Shown here: positions 1 through 6,908 of the stretch, in pieces
How the letters are laid out: every line of letters begins with the position of its first letter
Numbering within the stretch: position 1 is the first letter of the stretch
Assembly (NCBI GenBank): GCA_002347985.1
Contig: DDYM01000060.1
Span: 40,549-47,456 of the forward strand
Reading direction: 5' to 3'
Length of the DNA: 6,908 nt
Source of the DNA: Bacteroidetes bacterium UBA2234
GTDB lineage: Bacteria > Bacteroidota > Bacteroidia > NS11-12g > UBA955
Notes under the pieces: generated by a model
The model's database searches: none
What the model saw: the letters and a program-made list of their open reading frames with translations, nothing else
Told to the model about the DNA's origin: nothing
Translations under genes and position numbers: made by a program

Positions 1-1321
1 CGCGAATTCCTGCGCGCAAGTGAAATGCCAATAAATCACCCGTAAATCCAGATTCAAGTCCTTCCAACACCCGTTCCATTTCATCTGAACACTGCTGCAA
101 AGATTCGGCATGTCTAATATTGGTCACCACCGTTTGATCGCCCAATTCACCAAAACCTCCCAAAAAACGGGCTTCGATAGAGTTTCTCAATTCCTTCACA
201 GAAATAGCATCCCTGGCCGAAACAAACCAAACCGACTCCAAATCCATATCATTCACCATTGCACTCCACGCGCCCAAATCCCCCTGAGCCATATCAACCT
301 TATTACAAACGACCCAAATGCGTGACGTTTTCTGCTTCAACATCGTCAAATCTAGTCTTGCCTCTTCCAAAGTACACTCGACCACATCCAATAAATACAA
401 GGTAGCTCCAGCCTTTTCAACGTGTGCAAATGTCCTTGCGATGCCCTCCTGCTCAATCACATCCGTAGCTTCCCTGATCCCCGCCGTATCAATCAAACGC
501 AACAAAAATCCTTCAAAATTCAATTGTGCTTCGATGGCATCACGCGTAGTTCCTGCAATGTCGCTTACTATGGCTCGATCCTCGTTCAATAAGGCATTAA
601 ACAATGTACTTTTACCCGCATTTGGTCTTCCGGCCAGCACCAATGCCAAACCCTTTTTTATCACATTTCCCAGTGCAAAAGAATCATTCAACGCATCCAC
701 CTCAGATTTAATGCGTAATACCAACGCCCTGAGCTCTTCTCGCGAGGCAAATTCCACATCTTCCTCTGCAAAATCCAATTCCAACTCTACCAAACTGGTA
801 AAATGCAACAATCGATCTCTCAGCGTGGCTATATCCCGAGAAAACCCTCCTTTTAGCTGTTTTAAAGCCAAATCATGAGCCATGCGATGTTCAGACGCAA
901 TCACATCTGCTACGGCTTCTGCTTGTGCCAAATCGAGCTTGCCATTTAAAAACGCGCGTTGGGTAAATTCACCCGGCTCGGCCAATCTGGCACCGTTGCG
1001 AATAAAGGCCCTTAATACGCGACTTACAATGTATTCACTGCCATGCAACGACACTTCCGCGGTGTCTTCCCCGGTATAACTTTTGACACCCTTAAAAATT
1101 GTAACCAACGCCTCATCCATTACCCCATCTTCGTCGTACAAGGTCCGCAAATGCGCCGTATGCGTTGGCCTATCCGAAATATTCCTCTTCAACAAAGAAT
1201 CCGTAATTGTCAATGCCTCTGGACCCGAAACACGAACAACAGCAATTGCTCCAATCCCTGCCGCCGTAGCCCGAGCTACTATGGTATCCGTGTGATATAA
1301 ATTTTGATCCGAATTCAACAT
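1..1321 (-). CDS. mnmE: tRNA uridine-34 carboxymethylaminomethyl synthesis GTPase MnmE (3' end cut by window edge)
   Basis: MnmE works with MnmG in the cytoplasm to add the (carboxymethyl)aminomethyl group to the wobble uridine (U34) of certain tRNAs, using GTP and a folate one-carbon donor. The 440 residues visible show the full family order. The N-terminal folate-binding domain (about 1-120) has GIGAIAVVRVSG at 22-33 and SYTGEDTAEVSLHG at 81-94. The helical domain starts with EPGEFTQRAFLNGKLDLAQAE (115-135, in part). The inserted G domain has G1 GRPNAGKS at 231-238, G2 GTTRD at 257-261, G3 DTAG at 278-281, G4 NKVD at 340-343 and G5 SA at 368-369. By alignment with the E. coli protein, N234 matches the potassium-binding Asn226 and E290 the catalytic Glu282. 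The frame is intact. The C-terminal helices begin (TGDLLAFHLR), but the last 25 or so residues, including the FCIGK end with its essential Cys, lie outside the window. ATG 1321 is the only suitable start, because the next Met is residue 68. Confidence 0.97.
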   Translation of the reverse strand, partial: MLNSDQNLYHTDTIVARATAAGIGAIAVVRVSGPEALTITDSLLKRNISDRPTHTAHLRTLYDEDGVMDEALVTIFKGVKSYTGEDTAEVSLHGSEYIVSRVLRAFIRNGARLAEPGEFTQRAFLNGKLDLAQAEAVADVIASEHRMAHDLALKQLKGGFSRDIATLRDRLLHFTSLVELELDFAEEDVEFASREELRALVLRIKSEVDALNDSFALGNVIKKGLALVLAGRPNAGKSTLFNALLNEDRAIVSDIAGTTRDAIEAQLNFEGFLLRLIDTAGIREATDVIEQEGIARTFAHVEKAGATLYLLDVVECTLEEARLDLTMLKQKTSRIWVVCNKVDMAQGDLGAWSAMVNDMDLESVWFVSARDAISVKELRNSIEARFLGGFGELGDQTVVTNIRHAESLQQCSDEMERVLEGLESGFTGDLLAFHLRAGIR

Positions 1322-1333
1322 TTTAGATTGCTA

Positions 1334-1341
1334 CAAAAATA
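1334..1341 (-). promoter_or_regulatory. possible -7 element of an mnmE promoter
   Basis: Read on the minus strand this is TATTTTTG, an exact match to the Bacteroidota -7 consensus TAnnTTTG, 12 bases ahead of the mnmE ATG. No TTG is found at the usual -33 distance, which falls inside the terminator stem. The match may simply be the terminator's T-run. If it is used, transcription would start about 6-8 bases before the ATG, giving an almost leaderless mRNA. Confidence 0.3.
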
Positions 1342-1373
1342 AAGAAAGCCCCGCAGGTTCTGCGGGGCTTTCT
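1334..1373 (-). terminator. Rho-independent terminator of the large secreted-protein gene
   Basis: Positions 1343-1356 and 1360-1373 form a perfect 14-bp inverted repeat with a 3-base loop and a GC-rich core (GCCCCGCAG). On the minus strand the stem is followed at once by TTATTTTTG, a U-rich tail. It lies 27 bases past the stop codon of the large gene. On the + strand the bases after the stem (CAGCTTTATTC) are less T-rich and no + strand gene needs ending, so I assign it to the minus strand. Confidence 0.85.
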
Positions 1374-1399
1374 CAGCTTTATTCTTGAATTAAAAATTA

Positions 1400-4300
1400 T
1401 TAAGGCTTACGAATTACGTTCACAGAACCATTTACCTTGTTAATCTTATCTTTTCCTTTGAACTGATATGTCAACTGGTAGAAGTATGTTCCTGAAGGCA
1501 CTTCAGCACCGTCGTTATTTACCTTACCATTCCATTTCACTCCAGGATCAGAAGACTCGAATACGCGCTCACCGTAGCGGTTATAGATACGCAATTCAAA
1601 TAAAGATTGACCAGCAATTGGAACACGGAACTCATCGTTCTTACCATCACCATTACCCGGTGTGAATACGTTAGCCAACAAAATGAATTGGTTCACATAG
1701 ACTGGCTTACAGATTGTATCCTTACATCCAGTAGCATTGGTTACTTCCAAACAAACCCAGAAAGTATCTGTACCGCTGTATGAAGCACTTACTATCTTAT
1801 CGCTTCCAGAGTAGTCAACTACCAAAGGCTCTTTGGTGAGTTTGATGTTATTCTGGTGGTTATAACCCCAACGCCACTGCGTACCATTGATATCGGTTCG
1901 GGTATATGTATAATCCGGTGTTTTCGATGAGTCAATTGTGAAGTTAGAAACCACAGAATCCACAAGGAAAATAATATCACCCATTACTGTAGGACACCAT
2001 GGACGTGGATGGTTTGGATCGTAGTCTGCAAAGTGTGAAACCCTAATCTGACCCGGCTTGGTAAATCTCCATGCCAACTTCTTCTTATCAGTTGTAATGG
2101 TATCTACCTGACCCGTACTCAAGTTCTGGAATCTCCACTTGTAAGATTTCAAAATGGTATCTGAATTATCCGTAAAGTAGTTACTATCACCCACACATAT
2201 CGCCATCTTCAGCACAAATCCTCTGACCGAATCACGTGGTAAAACAGTCACGATAAAGGCCTTCTGAGATGGGGTATCAGGGAATGTAGCAGGACAGAAT
2301 TTGCGAATGTTCGGAGGCAAAATCAACGAGTCATACTGCTCCAAGAATACATAGTATTTACCTGGCTTTTTGTAAGTATGCCACAAGAAAGGATCCTTCC
2401 TGTTGTCAATTTTTCCATCTCCCCAGAACCAAGTCCAGTCAGATTTGTTCGATGCAGTGTCTGTCAAGTTGCTGAACTGAAGACTGTCACCTTCACAAAT
2501 AGTAACCTCATTGCCAGCTTTAGTTGTGAATTCAAATTTCGGACGAGGTCCAGGAATCAATATCCAACGACTGAATGTATCCTCACAACCTTGGTCTGTT
2601 TTCAAACGATATTGAATTTTAAACCATCCATTTCTAGTGTACTTGTGTCCAATACGATCAGGCAATCCTGATTGATTTGATGCCGCTCTCTTGAACAAGT
2701 TGTTCGATGAATCACCCCAATCAATATACCACTCTTTGATAAAGTCGCACTGCATTGGTGTAGGACCATTACAGTTCTTCATAGCCCAACTACATGGGTC
2801 ATGCATGATTGAACTATCAAAGAATTCAATAGTAGAGTTACAAGACGGAACAGTCACGTTCAAGCCAAACTTCACATCCAAACGAGTAATGAACAACTTG
2901 CGTGTTATAGTATCCATACATCCGGTACTGTCACCTGCAATGTTTCTGAAAATATATACACCTGAATCATTCTTGTAGTATTTGGCTACAGATCCGCCAC
3001 CACCCAAATCAACCCAAGGCGAAATCACAGAACCAACACCGGTACCACCCCATGGCTGACCACCGAAAATTGTGATTGGCTTGCTTGGATCATCATCCGC
3101 TTTGTTCCAATCCCACTTAGTAAATGGTTCACGATTTGGCTTTCCTTGCGCTGTTTCAGCTTGACGTGTAGGGTCTCTCCAATAGTCTGTGAAATCCCAT
3201 GTCCCAAAGTTAATTGGATCTGGATGGAACATTTTATACTTTGGAAGCGCCTTCAACGTAGTTGCCTGATCTTGACAAATAATACTATCTGGCAATTCCA
3301 ATTCCATCGCGAAACCAACCAATACTGGGAATGCCGCGATATCATCACACTTACCATTTGATGAAGTCATAGACAAACTGATCAAATGATATCCAACCCA
3401 CTTTGGTACAAAACGATATGATGCATAATCAACACCACTGATTTTGTTGATTTCCGTAGGACGGATTGTTGTATCACGGTAGTGCAAAATCGTCATACTA
3501 TCCTTGTTAGGTATGATGTAGTAACGAATAAATCTTCCAAATCCGGTAGTATCAATACAACCATATGCACCAGATGAAGGCTGACCGATGACTCCTTTGT
3601 TGTTCCAAATCATTTGAGCAATTTGAGCACCTGTCAATGAGAAAGGATCGAAACCACGAGCATCCAAACGCTCTTTCATTTTATCCCAAACAGCAGATAC
3701 GTCGGCACCTACCTGCCAAGCACGAATCTCAGCAGTATAAATGGTATCAGGCTTTTTGGTCAACTTAGTATTTCCATCATTCCAGATATCTGTACATGGA
3801 ACCTGAACTGGGTCTTCACCACCGCGTGTCTGAACCACATAGTTGTACAAACGCTTTTGGTTCTTTCCAGGTACCTTTTGATATCTGAAGTAATCTTCTT
3901 GAATATATCTGCGCCATCCTCTAGAATAAGTAGGACAAGCATTACCAGTTTCAAAAGACCAACGCAGTGTTTTCAAATCGTCTGTTCTGGTCTTGTTTCC
4001 AGGTATAGGACGAACGATCACCGGATCTCCCTTACAAATCTTACGTATACCCACTGAGTTTGGCTTTGGAATGATTACCTCAAACGCTGGGTCAATCATT
4101 GGGAAACAAGCAAACTTCCTGTACCACTGAGTATCGCTACAAATTGGACGATCCTTGGTTGGAGGAGAGAAAGTTCCAGGCTTACGTACACCATTACCCA
4201 CAATGATACCTACTGTAATACATCCACTTGGATCACATACTTCTGATGCAGAATACTGCTTAGAATATCTACTTGGTGGGTTACCCGCCATTTGATATCC

Positions 4301-6778
4301 AGGGTATGGGGGTCCTGGAGGACGTGAACCGGGACTCAAACCACTCAATGAAACCCAACCATTTGGATTACATGTTGAATCAAAGTTGATTTGAACCGTA
4401 GAGAATGTACAACCAGGTTTCAAATCACTTAAGATAAAGGTAATACCATATTGAGGGTTCTTCGCACCCAAACATTCAATCGCATCTTTCAACAAACCTG
4501 ATCCAACACCACCCGCATTCGCATGCAACATCGCCAACTGCTTGGTTGCTTCGCTTTCACACTTCATTGGGTGACAAGTATCTCTGTGATTCAATTTTAC
4601 GTTGTTACACTGTGGAATTTTTGCATAATACAATTCCCTGTAACGTTTGTAATCGATAATATAATCTGTGCCGTAGTTTAAGCCATTGAATCGGCCCATC
4701 TTCGACATCAGCAACATTTTAATTTGTTTTGGTTTCTCTCCTTTCGCCAGTCGAATTTTAAGCAAAGGCAGAGGCAACGTATCTCTTCGAGTATACATTG
4801 AGAAATTGTATACAATAGAATCTGTCTTGCTCGTCAAGCGGATAATATCTTTGTCTTTTGCAAGAACAGTCTTCGGCCCAACATATAAAGTCTTATTGAT
4901 ATAAACTGAATCCTTAGCTCCCAAAGTGATTGTAATAGAATCTTCAACCAATCTCTCTCCAATACCCTTCATTTTGTAGTATGGTGCATACTTCTTGATT
5001 GCATTCTTATACTTGGTAGTGGCTGCGGTAGCAGAGTCTGCCTTTGTCTTAGGTACAAAAACAATAGTATCTAAAACTACCCACAAAGTATCCGATGCCC
5101 AAACTTGAATCTTTTTACAAATACCAGTTGATGTAATAAAAATCGCATCTTCCATTGGAGAAGTTTTAAATTTCTCCAACAAAATCAAATCCCATGACTT
5201 GTAGTAGTGAGTCGGAAGAGTGTCGCGAGAATATTGACAGTTTACAAAAACGTTTTTGTTGCGTGTGACATCTGTCGTACACTTCGGTGCATACGTATCA
5301 CTAAAATCCCAAAGTCGGACCGCACAAACTCGCTCGCGCTTCAAATAGTCATTACCACCACCTGGTGAAGGATTTGCTGAGTACACAGAGGATGTACCAT
5401 TTGAGTTTTTCTCATTTCTCAATGGCTTCTGCCACACCTGCTTTGGAGTACCATTGGCATTCTTTTGGAAAGTATGACCCAAAGTACCATTCCATTTGTA
5501 GAACGTACTATCATCGTCAGTAAAATCACGGTCGTTATGATAGAAGGTAGAGAAGTTCTTAAAGTGAACCGTATCCATAACATCCTTTGGACATTGGAAA
5601 ACCTCAAATTCTGCCAAACGATTACCCATTACCTCAATGGTAGAAGCAGGTCCCAATACAATAATTGTATCGTAAGCTGATTTATTACCACAAATTGGGT
5701 GAGAGTATGTCAAATTGATCAAGAAAGGTCCAAGGCCTGAGAATGAGTGACTGGTATTCCAACTCTTGTTATCAAAGTTCTGTGGACCCGTATTCGGATC
5801 ACCAAAATTCCACAACAAACCTGTAGCTCCTGTAGGTATTTGGTCTACGCCAAAATCAATCTTTGGGTCAGAAATACATACAGAATCTTTACTAGCCCAA
5901 ATGGTTGCCTTCGATTTAAATACCGATGCCGCCGCAGTGACAGTAAATGAGTCTTTACAACCATCGATTGTCTCGATGATCACTTTAGAATTATAAGTAC
6001 CTTGACCGTAGAAAGTCTTCTTAATTGTTGGACCCCAATCCGTGCTTGTTGAGCCATCACCCCAATACCAAGTGATTTTCTTAACCTGACTCTTGTCGAT
6101 ACGTGAAATATTCTGAATGGTAGCCGTTACACTATCACAAGCAACTGGCTTGTTACTGGTAAAACGCGCACCAATTTTTTCACGCACCTTCACGGCACCC
6201 GTTAATTTCAATGTATCTACACAACCCCACTCATCCGTTACCTCAACGAAAATGTCGAAGCTTCCACCACGCTCATCCTTTACCGAAAAACAGAAAGTCT
6301 GCGGCATTGTGGGTTTGGTGTATTCAAACAACTGACCGTCGCTCACCAAATAACGAATTTTGGCGATCTTAGAACCGTTCACGTTGAAAGAACTATCTGT
6401 AAAACAGAACAAGTTCTTTTCAAAACACTGCTCGTACAAGTTCTGCAATTTCAACTTAATCGTTGGCGCAGTCCTAACCACCAAATTCAACGTAGACGTA
6501 CACTTTGTCCCGTTGATTGTAGTGATGTAAGTCACTGTTTTGTTTCCAGGAGTCTTAAACGCAAAATTCAAGTTTTTCAAACCTGTTTGCGATCCTTCTC
6601 CGTTAAAATCCCAGTCGTGCGTAGTTCCCGCAGATGCGCCGTAAAAACTCACTGGAGTTCCAACGCAAGGTGATCCGCTGTACTGGATTGTACATTGCGC
6701 CGCTGTATCGCCAATTATGGCAAAAACAGCCACTAACGTGAGTAGCGCACTTTTCATTATTGTAATAAAACCTTTCAT
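1400..6778 (-). CDS. giant secreted PKD-repeat protein with T9SS type B (gliding motility-associated) C-terminal sorting domain
   Basis: This is probably a cell-surface or released adhesin-like protein exported by Sec and then by the type IX secretion system. The start chosen here gives about 1,792 residues. In order: a signal peptide (1-28); PKD-like units at about 29-101, 104-195, 204-282 and 291-375, with cores such as WYWGDGS (237-243) and LLWNFGDPN (321-329); a PKD-related stretch with VRLWDFSDTYAP (487-498); an unassigned centre (about 524-1155); PKD-like units from about 1156 to 1696 with WYIDWGDSS (1350-1358) and TWFWGDGK (1449-1456); and the sorting domain (1698-1792). PKD units are immunoglobulin-like folds common in surface proteins; the ligand cannot be told. 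An in-frame ATG at 6889 would add 37 residues ahead of the signal peptide, but the promoter lies inside that extension. ATG 6757 (MKSALLTL) is a possible alternative. The gene ends in tandem stops (TAA TAA). No enzyme motif was recognised. Confidence 0.9.
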   Translation of the reverse strand: MKGFITIMKSALLTLVAVFAIIGDTAAQCTIQYSGSPCVGTPVSFYGASAGTTHDWDFNGEGSQTGLKNLNFAFKTPGNKTVTYITTINGTKCTSTLNLVVRTAPTIKLKLQNLYEQCFEKNLFCFTDSSFNVNGSKIAKIRYLVSDGQLFEYTKPTMPQTFCFSVKDERGGSFDIFVEVTDEWGCVDTLKLTGAVKVREKIGARFTSNKPVACDSVTATIQNISRIDKSQVKKITWYWGDGSTSTDWGPTIKKTFYGQGTYNSKVIIETIDGCKDSFTVTAAASVFKSKATIWASKDSVCISDPKIDFGVDQIPTGATGLLWNFGDPNTGPQNFDNKSWNTSHSFSGLGPFLINLTYSHPICGNKSAYDTIIVLGPASTIEVMGNRLAEFEVFQCPKDVMDTVHFKNFSTFYHNDRDFTDDDSTFYKWNGTLGHTFQKNANGTPKQVWQKPLRNEKNSNGTSSVYSANPSPGGGNDYLKRERVCAVRLWDFSDTYAPKCTTDVTRNKNVFVNCQYSRDTLPTHYYKSWDLILLEKFKTSPMEDAIFITSTGICKKIQVWASDTLWVVLDTIVFVPKTKADSATAATTKYKNAIKKYAPYYKMKGIGERLVEDSITITLGAKDSVYINKTLYVGPKTVLAKDKDIIRLTSKTDSIVYNFSMYTRRDTLPLPLLKIRLAKGEKPKQIKMLLMSKMGRFNGLNYGTDYIIDYKRYRELYYAKIPQCNNVKLNHRDTCHPMKCESEATKQLAMLHANAGGVGSGLLKDAIECLGAKNPQYGITFILSDLKPGCTFSTVQINFDSTCNPNGWVSLSGLSPGSRPPGPPYPGYQMAGNPPSRYSKQYSASEVCDPSGCITVGIIVGNGVRKPGTFSPPTKDRPICSDTQWYRKFACFPMIDPAFEVIIPKPNSVGIRKICKGDPVIVRPIPGNKTRTDDLKTLRWSFETGNACPTYSRGWRRYIQEDYFRYQKVPGKNQKRLYNYVVQTRGGEDPVQVPCTDIWNDGNTKLTKKPDTIYTAEIRAWQVGADVSAVWDKMKERLDARGFDPFSLTGAQIAQMIWNNKGVIGQPSSGAYGCIDTTGFGRFIRYYIIPNKDSMTILHYRDTTIRPTEINKISGVDYASYRFVPKWVGYHLISLSMTSSNGKCDDIAAFPVLVGFAMELELPDSIICQDQATTLKALPKYKMFHPDPINFGTWDFTDYWRDPTRQAETAQGKPNREPFTKWDWNKADDDPSKPITIFGGQPWGGTGVGSVISPWVDLGGGGSVAKYYKNDSGVYIFRNIAGDSTGCMDTITRKLFITRLDVKFGLNVTVPSCNSTIEFFDSSIMHDPCSWAMKNCNGPTPMQCDFIKEWYIDWGDSSNNLFKRAASNQSGLPDRIGHKYTRNGWFKIQYRLKTDQGCEDTFSRWILIPGPRPKFEFTTKAGNEVTICEGDSLQFSNLTDTASNKSDWTWFWGDGKIDNRKDPFLWHTYKKPGKYYVFLEQYDSLILPPNIRKFCPATFPDTPSQKAFIVTVLPRDSVRGFVLKMAICVGDSNYFTDNSDTILKSYKWRFQNLSTGQVDTITTDKKKLAWRFTKPGQIRVSHFADYDPNHPRPWCPTVMGDIIFLVDSVVSNFTIDSSKTPDYTYTRTDINGTQWRWGYNHQNNIKLTKEPLVVDYSGSDKIVSASYSGTDTFWVCLEVTNATGCKDTICKPVYVNQFILLANVFTPGNGDGKNDEFRVPIAGQSLFELRIYNRYGERVFESSDPGVKWNGKVNNDGAEVPSGTYFYQLTYQFKGKDKINKVNGSVNVIRKP
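1403..1687 (-). other. T9SS type B C-terminal sorting domain (CHU_C / gliding motility-associated C-terminal domain)
   Basis: Residues 1698-1792 of the large protein. The landmarks of this family are present in order: NVFTPGNGDGKNDEF (1703-1717), LRIYNRYGERVFES (about 1729-1742), KWNGKVNNDGAEVPSGTYFY (1744-1763) and a final GSVNVIRKP. In Bacteroidota this domain directs export across the outer membrane by the T9SS. Type B domains are usually not handled like the shorter type A tails and often depend on a PorP/SprF-type partner protein, which is not encoded in this window. Confidence 0.95.
1691..2881 (-). repeat. C-terminal group of PKD-like protein repeats
   Basis: Residues 1300-1696 of the large protein hold four successive units of about 85-110 residues. 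The first two have clear PKD cores (YIDWGDSS and WFWGDGK, then HKYTRNGWFKIQY and HTYKKPGKYYVFL). The third (KWRFQNL, then WRFTKPGQIRVSHF) and fourth (QWRWGYN, then FWVCLEVTNATGC) are more diverged. Several units end in GCxDT. The boundaries are by eye. Confidence 0.8.
5642..6694 (-). repeat. N-terminal group of PKD-like protein repeats
   Basis: Residues 29-379 of the large protein, directly after the signal peptide. There are four units: one with HDWDFNGEG then FKTPGNKTVTYIT, one degenerate unit ending WGCVDTLKL, one typical unit with WYWGDGS then FYGQGTYNSKVII and GCKDS, and one with LLWNFGDPN then HSFSGLGPFLINLTY. Most carry a Cys pair, one near the unit's start and one near its end, as is common in PKD domains of this phylum. 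The boundaries are by eye. Confidence 0.8.
6695..6778 (-). other. Sec signal peptide of the large secreted protein
   Basis: Residues 1-28 from ATG 6778: a short basic start (MKGFITIMK), a hydrophobic core (ALLTLVAVFAIIG) and a small-residue end (DTAAQ) before Cys29. Ending in AQ is common for type I signal peptides in Bacteroidota. The Gln at -1 does not fit a lipobox, so cleavage by signal peptidase I is preferred over lipoprotein processing. Confidence 0.85.
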
Positions 6779-6807
6779 TTTAGGTGTGTTTGCTTTGTGT
6801 AATTGGT

Positions 6808-6838
6808 CAAAAGTAGAAAATTTGGCCCGATTTCCCAA
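6808..6838 (-). promoter_or_regulatory. Bacteroidota-type promoter of the large secreted-protein gene
   Basis: On the minus strand a TTG (6836-6838) is followed after 20 bases by TACTTTTG (6808-6815), matching the phylum's TTG / TAnnTTTG pattern with normal spacing. Transcription should start near 6801-6803, giving a leader of about 23 bases (ACACAAAGCAAACACACC, then TAAA) before ATG 6778. There is no Shine-Dalgarno motif; the leader is A-rich, as is usual in this phylum. Confidence 0.65.
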
Positions 6839-6908
6839 GGAGTTAGGCCAATAATTTGAACTCTGTGTAATATTATGAGTATTATTCATATTCGATTTTT
6901 CTTCTTAA

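Noticed and set aside
110..1300. Several + strand reading frames opposite mnmE
   Set aside because: They are antisense to a gene with every MnmE motif in place. Their translations have no recognisable domain and read as reverse-strand shadows.
1..1321. mnmE as a truncated pseudogene
   Set aside because: The frame is open to the window edge and all motifs are intact. The missing C-terminal end is explained by the window boundary.
1342..1364. A -33 element for mnmE
   Set aside because: No TTG occurs 17-23 bases upstream of TATTTTTG; that interval is occupied by the GC-rich hairpin stem.
1343..1373. Hairpin as a bidirectional or + strand terminator
   Set aside because: The + strand side lacks a clear T-run, and no + strand gene ends near it.
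1468..6335. Many short + and - strand frames within the large gene
   Set aside because: All overlap the long continuous coding frame, which has a signal peptide, PKD cores and a sorting domain. None shows its own domain or start signals.
6692..6703. Possible lipoprotein signal, because the mature protein would begin with Cys (AAQ-C)
   Set aside because: The residue before Cys is Gln, and the preceding residues do not fit a lipobox. In addition, T9SS type B cargo is normally processed by signal peptidase I.
1400..6778. A CRISPR array, DNA-level tandem repeats or a mobile element
   Set aside because: The repeats are at the protein-fold level only and diverged. I saw no direct DNA repeats with regular spacing, no terminal inverted repeats and no transposase motif.

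Overview
The window looks like chromosomal DNA from a member of the Bacteroidota. Three things point there: a very large secreted protein that ends in the type B C-terminal sorting domain of the type IX secretion system (T9SS), a promoter of the phylum's TTG / TAnnTTTG type, and start codons preceded by A-rich sequence rather than a Shine-Dalgarno motif. Species or family cannot be read from the sequence. The + strand holds no credible gene.

Layout, read on the minus strand from the right end. Positions 6779-6908 are the upstream region of the large gene, with a good promoter at 6808-6838. The large gene runs from 6778 to 1400. It encodes about 1,792 residues: a signal peptide, an N-terminal group of PKD-like domains, a central part of about 630 residues that I cannot assign, a second group of PKD-like units, and the T9SS type B sorting domain. 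A perfect 14-bp hairpin followed by a T-rich run (1334-1373) ends that transcript. The tRNA-modification GTPase gene mnmE starts only 12 bases beyond the T-run, at 1321, and runs off the left edge after 440 codons.

The two genes share a strand but probably not a function. One is a surface or secreted adhesin-like protein and the other a cytoplasmic housekeeping enzyme. The terminator between them suggests mostly separate transcription. A TAnnTTTG-like element built into the terminator's T-run could give mnmE its own promoter with an almost leaderless mRNA.

The points most worth a second look are the start of the large gene (an upstream in-frame ATG at 6889 lies ahead of the promoter and is probably not used), its unassigned cysteine-rich centre, and the overlap of terminator and promoter ahead of mnmE. 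I found no RNA gene, CRISPR array, insertion sequence or defence system.
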